From NCBI RefSeq assembly GCF_029227915.1, contig NC_079878.1:11592001-11656000 (forward strand): DNA of 64,000 nt, given 5' to 3'. The position numbers were made by a program, and so were the translations under genes. The DNA comes from Hydractinia symbiolongicarpus (taxonomy: Eukaryota; Cnidaria; Hydrozoa; Anthoathecata; Hydractiniidae). Below the pieces are notes generated by a model, which searched no databases, was not told the origin of the DNA, and saw only the letters and a list, made by a program, of their open reading frames with translations. This document shows positions 48,761 through 60,463 of the stretch, piece after piece; position 1 is the stretch's first letter, and every line of letters starts with the position of its first letter.

Positions 48761-49535
48761 TTAGTATGGTGTGTATGCTCGAAGTTTGTTGTACTGACAT
48801 CGGTAGCTACTTTTTCGGTAGATAGATTTTCCGCAGTAGCCGTACAATTTTTTGCTGTAACATCGACGTCGGTGACAATAATGTGTTCGCTTGTGACAAA
48901 CACCATATCCACAGATTCTGTACCATTTTTTCAAGTAGCATCTACGTCTCCAACAAAATTGCGTGTGCTTGTTGCAAACAGCATAACCACAGATTTTGTA
49001 CCATCTCTTCGAGTAGCATCGACGTCTCCAACAGAATTGAGTATGTTTGTTGCATACTTTATATCCACATATGCGGTACCATCTTTTTGAGTAGCATCTT
49101 TTCTTCCAGCAAAACTGAGTACGTCTGTTACAAACACGGTAACCACAGATACGGTAATACCTCTTTGCATAGACGCGTCTTCGGAAGCAGAAGTGACTTC
49201 TGATGTTGTAGATGTTTTTTCCGCAATATCTATAGTATTTTCTACTATAAAGTTTGTTTCGGTAGCAATAGTGGGTTGTAGAGCTATAGCGTCTGTATGG
49301 TCCACCTAGGAGAGAAATATAAGATAAATTCTAATAACTATTTAATTCTAGTAGGCACTGTCACTGGAAAACACTGAGTAAACTTCCTATAAAAGCAGAA
49401 AACGAAGAACTTACATCTTCTGTAGTAAGTAGGATCTTCAAGATCAGTTAATTCGCTGGTACTATCCTGTTCTACTTCTTCCGCAAGCGCAAAAGCGCAA
49501 ATGCCAATCAATGCAAGAGCTATGTACAGCTTCAT
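48761..49535 (-). CDS. CRR copy 4: secreted Cys/Tyr/Arg-rich repeat protein, 4 modules
   Basis: Exons are 49535-49415 and 49305-48761 (minus), 221 residues. Signal peptide MKLYIALALIGICAFALA, then EEVEQDSTSELTDLEDP and YYRR. Four full modules; the last has CHKRTHYCHRRRC. 22 mature cysteines. The non-coding first exon ends at 49621 and the TATA box is at 49679-49686. One internal module more than copies 1 and 2, exactly 78 bp longer. Confidence 0.88.
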
Positions 49536-49678
49536 TCTAAATAATAAATGTCGTTGTATAACAATAACTGTCGTCTAACACTGGATTTCTCCGTAGTTAA
49601 AAGAAAATAGATGCACTTACCTGTTTCAATACTATTGCCTCTCAGGGACGCAATGTAGAACTGCATGATATTTTCACC

Positions 49679-49686
49679 CTTTTATA
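49679..49686 (-). promoter_or_regulatory. TATA box of CRR copy 4
   Basis: TATAAAAG on the minus strand, same spacing to the first donor as in copies 1 and 2. Confidence 0.65.
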
Positions 49687-51504
49687 CCTTTTTGAAAAGT
49701 GCTTAATCATGAAGAGATGAAATGAATTTAATAAAATATTTACCGCTAATTATATCAGCACATGCTTTAATAAAGCTATCAAGACCACAGTTGAATAACA
49801 GACGTATAGGAAACCCATTTATGTTAATTGTCAAGGGAAGAAAATATGTTAAACAAATAAACGCAGGGCAGAAAGTGACAATACAATTTCTGTTTAACGG
49901 TTCAAGTTCTTTCGTTCTATTTTTAGTAGAAAGTTTAGGAAAAATTTGGCAGCGGAAGTATATGTTGTTAGTATTACGTCATGAGATTTATGTTGTAGTG
50001 TAGTGATATGTAAATATACTTTATAGTTTTGTCGTTTACAAACTGCATCTGCGCACGATGTTTTAGTAACAACAATGCGATCATTTTCGTTGTTTGAGTT
50101 CTATTTAAGTGACTAAGTACTATTTGTTTCAGATCTGCAATAAATATGCAGCCTAATTATTCTCGATAGATTAATGTTGCATCTAAAATTTGAACTTGCG
50201 AGCGGTAGGTCAGTAAAGCTAGATGTTGCAAAGGATGTTAAGTCATAAATTCTGTCATAAAGTAGTCAGTGATTTCTAAGTTGGTCTAATCAAATAACGT
50301 AAGATCGTTAGTCTCAAACTCTTGACCTGTCCCGATTTTTGCTGACATCAGCACGAATAATTTCTCTAAATTTCAGACTTTTGAGGCGTCCGACATGAAT
50401 TATTATAGTGTGCGGGTCCGCTAGGAAATGTTACTAGCAAAATTTGGAAAGTTATTGACTTTGTAGCCTGCTGGTTGCGGCGTACAGGATATTTGAACCT
50501 TTTGACCGTGTATAAAAAATGGCAATTAAGCTGCTATTGTTTTATTGAGTTTGTCCACGATTGTAGTTACTTCTTGTAAAAAGATTTTCTTTTTAAAAAG
50601 TAGAAAGAAATAACTCCCTAACGTTTAATAGGTCAAGTATTATTCCAGCATAACCTAATAAAATGACAACTGCATGACAACTTTAAGTCCTGTATGCCTT
50701 TCATTGCAAAATTTGAGTCAATTTATTGCACTGATTGGTACCCATCAGCTGATTTTAAACTATCCAGTCCCTATGTGTAGCTCTGTAAGCCTATTACCTT
50801 TCCAGAATAGAAGTGAAAATTCATTTTTTCTTAAGAGATTACATATTTAACCCTTAGAGAGTAAGAAAATATGACTTTTGATTGTTTGAATCTATTATTA
50901 TCTGCTCTTTAAGTGCTACAATTAGTGCTATCTTTTATAATCCAATTATTCCGTAAAGACAATTGTGGTGTGTTAATGTTGCTGAAACAACCATGCGCCA
51001 TGTTGACGACTGGTCGACAATCATTACATATTTTACATAGTAATATTTTCAGTAGGTGATAAGTATATTCGTTTTATTATATTAGATAACCATTCTTTTT
51101 TATATCGTTGGATGAATGATTAAGAATGTCAAGGATGGTTTTTTGAAGATAGGCACGATAGTCGAGAGATTTAGAGCAAATGTAGCGTATCCCAGAAACT
51201 GTCGTTACTTCCGTATACGCCTTTTTTAGGGAGAGAAAAGCATATTAAATTGCTCGCTTTGTAACGATATCAGGTTCCCAAAAATGTAATCAAAATTTTC
51301 GGTTGATTTAATTATAAAATAGTCTATTAGTCTATATTCGCCTTCTTTAGGGGCAGAAATTTATTTTGAATTGCACACTTAGCAATGATAAAACTTACCC
51401 AAAAATGCTAATGTAATCAAGATTTTTAGCTGATTTAATTATGGAAGATTCTATTGCTGCGCCATCGAAAGTAATTATGCAATGTAAATTTTTTCTTTGT
51501 TTGT

Positions 51505-51815
51505 TGTGCATTTTTAGCAGGGAAGGTATTACCTTGAATATGGTTTTGTTTTATATCAAAAGTAACGTTCAATACATTCAACTGAAAATAAGGATATTAA
51601 ATTTCGTTCTAAACTAAAATGATTAAATTTTAAGCATATGGTGAAACAAATTTCAAGTTTCTAATGATGTCAAAGAGAAAGTGCTGACATAAAAAATTTT
51701 TTTTGCTACTATTGTGTTCTTTTATGACGTAGTATAAGTAAAATGTGCAATGTTTGATTCAAATTTATGGAGAGGGAGGTCTTAGTATGTTTTAAATATT
51801 ATTGACCGAATAGGG
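51505..51815 (+). mobile_element. Half copy of the piggyBac-type MITE
   Basis: Matches the second half of the 12185 element, including 'ttttatgacgtagtataagt', and ends GACCGAATAGGG. The first half and the TTAA are missing. Confidence 0.65.
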
Positions 51816-53049
51816 TATGGTTGCTTCTTCTGGTAAACCTTGAAGCTTTTTTGTAATAAGGATGTTACTTTTTGTCATTCTTTATATTCATTCGATCCCC
51901 TTAAAGTCTCCAATTTGTAAAAATTAGGAAGAAGGAAGTTAAGATAACAGAGAAGAAAATAAAGATGTCTCGTTTTAGAGCATGTCTGCATTGGGAAAAA
52001 GTACTTGTGATGTAATTTAACATCCATTACCACACTGATTACAACAATGAAATATTTAGGAACATTTCTTAAATATTTAGATAAAATGATGAAAACAAAA
52101 ATTTTAACTTATATGAAATACTGCATGTCTTTTAAAACATAGGTAAGAAAAGTTTTCTCAACTCAAAAAATGTATTTAATGCAGAACTTACCACTTTAGG
52201 TATTTTTTTTTTGGTCATTGATCGGCTGTTGATCAAAACTAAACTAAAAATGTTGTCAAAAGGCACGAAATTAGCTGCACATTCCAAGGTCTTCTATAGG
52301 TATATAATGTTGTTTGCAAAATCACTTCTGATTGTTATGTACTTTGATGCATGACAATGCTTATCTTGTAATCTTAAACAAAGACATTGTGTCTGTTAAC
52401 AGAAACATTTTAAAGGAGAAAGATCAGTTTTCGATAACCTTAGCACGCAGTTTCATACTTGGAAATAACAATGCTTTGTGTAAAAAAGTAACCCTTACAC
52501 CGTTCATTTTCAACATAGATTTAATCGCCTGTGTTAACTGAGGTACTTTGTAAAAACTTAACCTCCAGTAGCATTCTCTCGATTTTTTTTCAAGAAGTAG
52601 GAGATAATCCTGCATTACTTATAACCTTAATCAATTTGTAAAGCACAAAATTATTTAGCAAAAGTTGTTAATAGTTTTGTACGTAAATCACGTCGTAAGA
52701 ATATGAAGTGTAGCAACGAGTCCGAATCTAAAAATACAATGCTACACCTGATGGGATAAATTCGTGATGAAGTCATAAAAATAAATAAACAATGCAAAAG
52801 GCTTTGGCGATTTAGTATTACAATTCCAAACATGCATTTTCATCATTTTGTGAAACAGCGTATCGTACTGATGCGCTGTTTTGCCACTTTTCGTTGCTAA
52901 CGAAAATACACAAATACACCATTTCTTATCATTTCTTTAGATTTAGGCCATTTCCCGCAAACGTTGGAAATACGAAAATACTGTAGGTCACCTACTTGTT
53001 CTTTAAGGCCCATTCCATATTTCATTATTAACACGCCCTTACTTAAATA

Positions 53050-53148
53050 CAACCTCGAATCCAGGGCCTGTAGCGTTCTTTTGATATGAGGATGAAACGC
53101 GTCCATCCTCATATCAAAAAAACGCAACAGGCTCGGGGTTCGAGGTTG
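53050..53148. repeat. Long hairpin, arms 45 bases, loop 9
   Basis: 'caacctcgaatccagggcct' to 'gatatgaggatg' (53050-53094) pairs with 53104-53148 with few mismatches. The 9-base loop contains ACGCGT. It is more GC-rich than its surroundings. It could be a foldback MITE or a transcribed hairpin. Confidence 0.75.
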
Positions 53149-54046
53149 ACTAAAATACACTTTGCTTAGAATGATGATGCTTAACTGTTGCATAGCTTCT
53201 CATGATCTCTTTAACACAATCAGCACTATCAGAAAAGTAATGTGTTCAAATTGCATAAATAAGTGTTCCAAGAAGTTCTGCAAGCTTAACATGCTAGAAG
53301 AAATGTTCATGAAACAAGAAAAAACGGTCATTGTTTCTTAATACGTTTACTGTAATATTTGACTATAAATCATCAAGAAACAATGTCATGAAGCCACCAA
53401 TTTAATTGATTGATTAGAAATAGGAAAATTTATCATTTGCAGAAAGTAAGAGCCCACTTCTTGGATGTTAAAATAGTAAAATTCTTTCCGGCAAAATGAT
53501 GTTCATATAGTTCTTGCTTCATATAGTAATTTTCTTTCTGAGACTTAAATAGAATTTATATAATATACCATCCGGTTTCTACATAGTTCAAAAGGCAGAA
53601 TGTCTAAAAATTTTCTGAAAACCGATTGCAGGGTAAAATAGACAAAATCGCGAAATCGGGAAAATACCAAACTTTACAGAATAATTCTCTATGATGAATA
53701 AACATATGTTTTAAGTTGCAAATCCTAAGCATAAACCCATTGGAAATTATTACATGGTACGAATTACAGCGATATCATAGAAAATTAAAGTTTTGTTTTA
53801 AGTAACACCTAATATCGAGAATTCTGGGAGATATCGGACCCAAAAATTAGGCAGGCAGTTGTCCATCAGATAGCTATGAAAAGTCAGGTAGCATCAACTC
53901 TATTCCCCATAGCAAGAAGGAGTTATGAAAAACATCAATAAAAGAGATAGAAAAAGAGAATATAGGCGATAAAATAATTTAAAACAGCTTTAAATGCTCT
54001 TTTTTATATATTTAACCAACACCTAATAAAATTTACAGCATTTCAT

Positions 54047-54899
54047 TTAGTATGGCTTGTATGGTTGAAGTTTGTTGTAGGAACATCGGTAGCTACTTTT
54101 TCGGTAGATGGATTTACCGCAATAGCCGTACAATTTCTTGCTGTAACATCGGCGACGGTGACAAAAATGTGTTCGCTTGTGACAAACACCATATCCACAG
54201 ATTCTGTACCATCTCTTCGAATAGCATCGACGTCTCCAACAGAATTGAGTGTGTTTGTTGCAAACACCATATCCACAGATTCTGTACCATCTCTTCGAGT
54301 AGCATTTACGTCTCCAACAGAATTGAGTGTGTTTATTGCAAACCCCATATCCACAGATTCTATACCATCTCTTGGCGTAGCATTTACGTCTCCAACAGAA
54401 TTGAGTATGTTTGTTGCAGACTTTATATCCACATATGCGGTACCATCTTTTTGAGTAGCATCTTTTCTTCCAGCAAAACTGAGTACGTCTGTTACAAACG
54501 CGGTAGCCACAGATAAGGAAATGCCTCTTTGCATAGACACGTCTACGGAAACAGAAGTGACTTCTGATGTTGTAGATGTATTTTCCGCAATATCGATAAT
54601 ATTTTCTGCTGTAAAGTTTGTTTCGGTAGCAATAGTGTGTTGCAGAGCTATAGCGCTTGTATGGTCCACCTAGAAGAAGAAAAGTAGGAAAATTCTAATA
54701 ACTACATAATTCTAGTAAGTACGGCCACCGAAAGACACTGAGTAAACTCCCTATAAAAGCTGCAAACAAAGAACTTACATCTTCTGTAGTAAGTAGGATC
54801 TTCAAGATCAGTGGATTCGTTTGTGCTATCCTGTTCTACTTCTTCAGCAAGCGCAAAAGCGCAAATGCCAATCAATGCAAGAACTATATAAAGCTTCAT
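54047..54899 (-). CDS. CRR copy 5: secreted Cys/Tyr/Arg-rich repeat protein, 5 modules
   Basis: Exons are 54899-54779 and 54669-54047 (minus), 247 residues. Signal peptide MKLYIVLALIGICAFALA, then EEVEQDSTNESTDLEDP and YYRR. Five full modules, 26 mature cysteines. I chose the Met at 54899, not the upstream in-frame one at 54917, because 'tttatttag' just before it is an intron acceptor as in the other copies. The first exon donor (gtaggt at 55013-55018) and the promoter differ from copies 1, 2 and 4. Confidence 0.88.
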
Positions 54900-55082
54900 T
54901 CTAAATAAAAGTCGCATATAGTGTGGGATTAAGATAATTAAAAGAGTTTTGCGTGGTGCAAAGACACAACAGTGACGTTAAAGACCTAAAACACGGCCAA
55001 AGATAGTCTTGTACCTACCTTTTCTGCAATTGGTTGTGTAAATAGAACTGTGAATTGGAATGATGAAATGAATTTCGCGTTT

Positions 55083-55090
55083 CTTTTATA
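55083..55090 (-). promoter_or_regulatory. TATA box of CRR copy 5
   Basis: TATAAAAG on the minus strand upstream of a first exon whose sequence is unlike that of copies 1, 2 and 4, which suggests a separate regulatory history. Confidence 0.55.
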
Positions 55091-55091
55091 C

Positions 55092-58000
55092 AATTATTTT
55101 TATGGTTCATTAATTTTATTAACGTTTTACGAGAGAAATTATCTGATAAATTAGCAAAAGCACGCGGTGTCTTTCGAATCAAACGCTACTGCAATTTCAG
55201 TTTTTCTGGCGCGCTTGTGATTACAAATTCATATTTCGCATTTTGTAATTTATATTTGTATTTTTTGGTCACTGATGAGACATTACTTTATTTGTCAAAC
55301 AAAGAACACTGTCTCGGTAATTTGCCAACCATTAAATTGATGATTTGGCGCGTTGCAGATAACAATAGTTTAATGATGGTAATAAACTTCAGTATAACAT
55401 TTCTTGACGTGGAAGCTTGAAAGTGCTCATGCCAGCGCTTTTGTAACGCGATTAGTTAAAGTTAAAATCTCATTATTCTTTTTCTTTGCAGCTATTGCCT
55501 GAAACAATAAACGTCCTGCAGCAAATCTGCGGTATATTTAGATTTGGGCCAAGATTTATTGATGACACAATGGGAGTCACCCGTCTCCTTCCGCAATCTC
55601 ATTACACCTTGTTTAAAGAAAATATCCTTTACGCTTTAATTTGTAGGGACTTTAAGTCATTCTTAGAATGCGAAAGATTTACTAGTTTAAATTTAATAAT
55701 TATTTAAAAAAATTGACTGGATATGGAATTGTGCAGCTAGTAGTGCAAGACCTGCACAATATTTGTCTTCAAACTACTCAGTCGGGAAGATTTATTTTGT
55801 GTTTTATTGTTCTGGCTGTAAAATAAGACAAATATATTTAGTATGGTGACATTATTGCAAAGTAAATCCTTTTTCTGGATAAGCTGCAAAATATCGACTT
55901 AATTTCTTCAATACAGACATCACTAGCGAGAATATTGTTGCAAAACTAATTTCGTGACACAATTCTAACGACACCAATAGAGCGGGGAAGGAAATTAGAA
56001 GAACGTGTGGGCATATTAATAGATATCAGTGGTTTACTCTATCTCTATTAAATGTTAATGACAATTTTATTGCCTGAAGAAATTAGGAAATGTTATTAAA
56101 TTCTACAAATGATTTAATTCTTACGCTGCAGAAAACATCTACGAAGAAAGTTCATACAAAGCAAGTAAAGTAGTGGCACATCGTTTCTTTAAAACGTCAT
56201 TATTAGAAGTGTAGAAGGGAGATAAGAGACATACAAATGTAGAAAGTTCTGCTTCTTCCCCAAAAAGAATTCAATAAAACAGTAATGTTCATTTCGAATG
56301 CGTTGTTGTCATTTGAGGCACGTGATTTTGATAGTGAATTTATGCCCGGTGCGGAGCACAAAAATCTGCGGGCGTTAAATGATATTTTTGGCCGGGCAAT
56401 TTATGTTTGGATATAATTCCATATTGCAAGTGGGTTGTAAATAATATATTTAGACCCACCAACTTCTTATTTATGCCGGAAAAAATGGGCGTTACTGGGA
56501 AGATAGTGACCGTTATATTATTAATAATATACAATAAACAAAAATATTTCTTGTTCATTTCGATCTTTTTTGTGAGAAATTTTGAGTTATTTACAGTTAA
56601 AAATTTTCGAACAAACGCATTTGTTTACCTTCATGGTATTAGCTGGATTTTTTTTTTGGGGGGGGGGGCATAACGTTTTGCGAATAGCAAATAAAATAAT
56701 ATCTTACGGTTATAAATTTCGCGAAACTTGGCCCAAATTTGCGACAAACACGAAAATATATACCCATGTAAATAATATTACTATAAAGTTGTTTTAAGAA
56801 CAATTTTTCGCATATATAAGGCACAAAGAAACCAAGCTACCTCAAGCCTAACTGCAAACTTGTTTAATTGTAAGCTAACAAAGTAAATTAAAACAAATTC
56901 ATATTCACAAATGACAAATAAATCAAATCAAATCGGTGACGTTAAAATTTATAGTACTAAGGTTTCATAATTTTTGACATAGGCCGTTATTGTAACCATA
57001 TTCTTTCCGGAGCTATTTAGGGGTCTTGGTTATACTAAGGGTTGATTCGCTACTCTGCACTCTGTAGTTTCTAAAATTATTTTTTGAAAGACATGAAAAA
57101 AGCAGGAAGGGGAAGGCCCTACCGCCATAAATTTCCCTTGTGTTGGGTTGTAAAAATCATTCCTCAAATGATTATTGTCAGCAATAAAATTTGCTGACGT
57201 CCGTAATTTTTACTTTTTAGGGATGCCTTGTTTAGCATATATTTTTACTGATATTTGCATAAAGTATTAAAATTAAGTTTGTACACTTTTTTTAATTTAT
57301 ACTTTTAAATTATGCCAGATAGGGGATTTTTGCCCCTCTCCTCGGGCATCAATAGGTAATCAAATGACGCCATTAAAATTGCTAAAAAATTAAATTTGTA
57401 AAGTATATTTGGTTTGTATTTAGCCACACTAATTTGGGAAACAAAAAATAATGTATCTATACTTAAAAGTCTCCTAAATCTTATAGAAACAACTTTAATA
57501 TTTTTTTACAATAAAATTTTAAGAAATTATACTTAACTCAAAAAATTGGTTGCAATGGCAAAAAATCTTTCCTGAAAAATTAAAACGTAGTGACGTAAGT
57601 CATTTTTTTACCGCGTGGGTAACTAGGCACATCCTGGGACCAAATTGGGTGTAAGTTTCCAGACTTGGGTTCCCACATCCGTTTTGGAATGATCAGGTTG
57701 ATGATGTCATCAAAATACCTTTAAACGTACAGCTCAAAATCTCTGCAATTGTTCCGCAAAAGTATATGACCTTGCACATTTTTTTATCAGGCAACGGGTA
57801 TAAAAAATTTAAAAATATATATATTTTGTATTTTTGCTAATCTTTGCTGACGTCAGCGAAATATAATATTCTTATACATTCGTCAAATTACGTGATCCTA
57901 TGCATACTATTCATCAGTGTTTTAAGCTCTGCACATGGGAGGCAACGGTTAAACAAAATTTGGCAACTGTTTTTCTAAGCACTGCTGACGTCAGCAAAAT

Positions 58001-60300
58001 ACCTAAAGCAATCTATTTTTCCATTGTTCCTCTGCCTAAGTCGATTTTTTAACGGGTCTTATCGACTAGTAACTTTTAAATTATTTGGGAATTTCTTTAA
58101 CTTGTAAGAGTGATTTGTGAAATTTGCCCAGTATACCAGAGCGAAGTAAGCTAGGAAAAGGAAGTCTAGAAACCTGAAAACATTTCTTCTGCAAATTAGT
58201 TAAATTGCATCAATGCTATTACAAATCCATGACATAGACTAATTTTTACTTATAGTTAATGAGTGCATGTTTGAATTACTTTACAAGTACTTTTTTCCTA
58301 GCAGTCAATACGTGCCAAACAGCAACAAATTCGACATTTTCACTTCCTTTTCTGTTTTCTTAACTTTGTTCTTTCCTATTCTGCTAACATATTGTTTAGA
58401 AAGTACACCGTTATAAAAAAATCACAGTAAAATTGTTAATTAACCGAGATATTAGTTATGTCATGACGAACAACAAAACAAGGCAAAAAAAAGAATTTTG
58501 TCGACTATAAATTTGAAATGGTCTTCAAAACTTATGTTATGCAAATGATACCAGCGTGGTTGCTTTCGCCACATTTAAAAAAAATGTCCTAAAAGCTGAG
58601 GGACGATTTTATTAATCATTATATTCATGCTTCGTGACACGATCAGGATGAATTTTTTAGATTTACTGACAATTTTCTTGTGACTCCAGTTACAAATTCT
58701 GTCCCTCGTGAGGGTATATAATTTCATTTAGTTTTGTAGATTATGGCAAAATGCCAATTAATGAAGTCTTGCGAGAGTTTAATTGAAAGCAATTATAAAA
58801 CACCATGCTCGAAATGTTCTTTGTTTGCTATCAAAATTATCAAGTTTATAATGTTTCCGCCAAAATTTGCAATTACAGCTAAAAAAATTGTTCACTGACT
58901 TTATGAACCTACTGAGCGTGTTGAAAGTAAATAAAACAGCTGGCTTGAACATGAATTAGGACGAAAAAAAATAATCATATATCGGCAGCCAATTATTGCG
59001 CTATCTACCTCTCTTTACATAAATAATAAAAAGTGACTAGTTGCAAAAAAGATTTTTTTTATATTATAAGTACATGGATAAAACATTCAGGGGGAAAACA
59101 ATTATTTAATACACCTTTTCCGAATTAGTTTTTTTTTATGTACCGCTATATTTTTTAGCTATAAATTTTGTTCTAATTTACGTACTCTGCAACAGCCCAA
59201 GTTTCATATTAGTCTCAAGTATATCCTAGGTAGATATCCTAGTATTCCATTAATTAACAGAAGGAGCAGGTATTCTGACAACAAAACTTGACAATGTTAC
59301 AACAAGAGAAAAATATTTATTGCATATCAGATTCATTCTCTGACATATTTTGTACTCCTTTTCATGTCGCCAAAAGTTGACCTATTGCATATTTTTTGCA
59401 TATTCATCAGTGTTTATAGGATGAAGGCAACTTAACCCTACGCGGTGGAAATAGGTATAGACTACGCCCTGTGCTTTTATCTAGACGACTAGTCCATATA
59501 ATCTTTCTCACAAAATATTTTTTCAACCGCAGTTCGTATTAGAACTACACACTTTTCATTTTGTTACAGAAAAGGAGTCCATAACAGACTTCGTGTTTTT
59601 AGAAAGCAGTTGCTAAAAACCAAAAATCAGTTGTGCTTACCGCTCAAAATACAAGAAAAAAATGAGAGAAGTTCAATAATAACATGTGGTCATGACCCAA
59701 TGCATTATAAATGCCCGTTTTCCTTACACCACAAAGAAGGTTAATTAAACGTAATTTGCTAGTTAAACCATTTTTATTTCATTTTAACTTGTCCAGGGCT
59801 TATAACTACAAATACATACTTTTGGTGTGTTAATGACCGAGAGAATCTACTTATCACGTACTAAACAGAACAATATGTAAAAGCTCTCAAGTTTACTGCA
59901 ACCAAACGTGGGAAGTGCACATGGTTTTTTTAATTGCGTTATGATGCCACGAATTTTTTTGGTCCCCAAAATAATAAGAGAAAAAAAGTATAGGTAATCA
60001 AAAACCTTATTTCCATTTCGGTTAAATGTGTTCTCAGTTATTTAGCTAAGACAATGATAGTGATACAAGAGGAATACGGATAGTAAATACTGTAAAGACT
60101 TAATAGTCATCAACGAATCACTTCCTTCGAAATATACCAACGTCATTGTCCACTTATTCTCTTCCTTAACAATGGGTAATAATGGGTTAAAGCACGTCTA
60201 GAAGTCCTCCGCGGTCTTGATAGCCATATTAAAGCACGTGGATATATAGTTAGTGGTAAATATTTCAATAAATTAATTACACCATTACCTGATTATGCAG
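55092..60300. other. Region between the divergent copies 5 and 6
   Basis: No gene supported. A possible exon at about 55491-55707 follows a good acceptor ('tttctttgcag') but has no partner exons. It holds a 12-base G run near 56660, a tandem repeat (57590-58020) and a reversed copy of the conserved upstream blocks (about 58255-58375 and 59835-59915). Both flanking genes are transcribed away from it. Confidence 0.45.
57590..58020. repeat. Degenerate tandem repeat, period about 140 bp
   Basis: Three loosely matching units, each with a 'gatgtcatcaaaatacc' or 'gctgacgtcagcaaaatacc' core (about 57702, 57848 and 57985) and a 'tgcacat...ggcaacggg' segment. Confidence 0.5.
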
Positions 60301-60312
60301 TTTTTAAAAAGG

Positions 60313-60320
60313 TATAAAAG
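60313..60320 (+). promoter_or_regulatory. TATA box of CRR copy 6
   Basis: TATAAAAG. The first exon probably starts about 30 bases on and ends at 60384 (donor gtaggc), with the intron running to 'gatttag' at 60462. Confidence 0.65.
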
Positions 60321-60463
60321 GGTAAATTTTGCACAGTTGTTCATTAATTACCAAAGGGTAGCAACAAAGACAGCTAAATACCAAGTAGGCACCTCTACTA
60401 GTTTTAGTTAGAATACATTGTGACGCAAAGCTTATTAGTATTATATGACATTTTTGATTTAGG

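Larger units (their letters stand above)
49700..54046. other. Duplicated upstream segment of CRR copy 4 and 3' flank of copy 5
   Basis: No supported gene. Sister of 38860-43071. It contains a half piggyBac-type MITE (51505-51815), conserved blocks at about 51050 and 51920-52020, and a strong hairpin (53050-53148). Confidence 0.5.

Noticed and set aside
54043-54669. 208-codon ORF over CRR copy 5
   Set aside because: Shadow frame of exon 3, runs past the true stop only by a few bases.
55486-55707. Possible exon after a good acceptor
   Set aside because: No donor, partner exon or conserved counterpart found.
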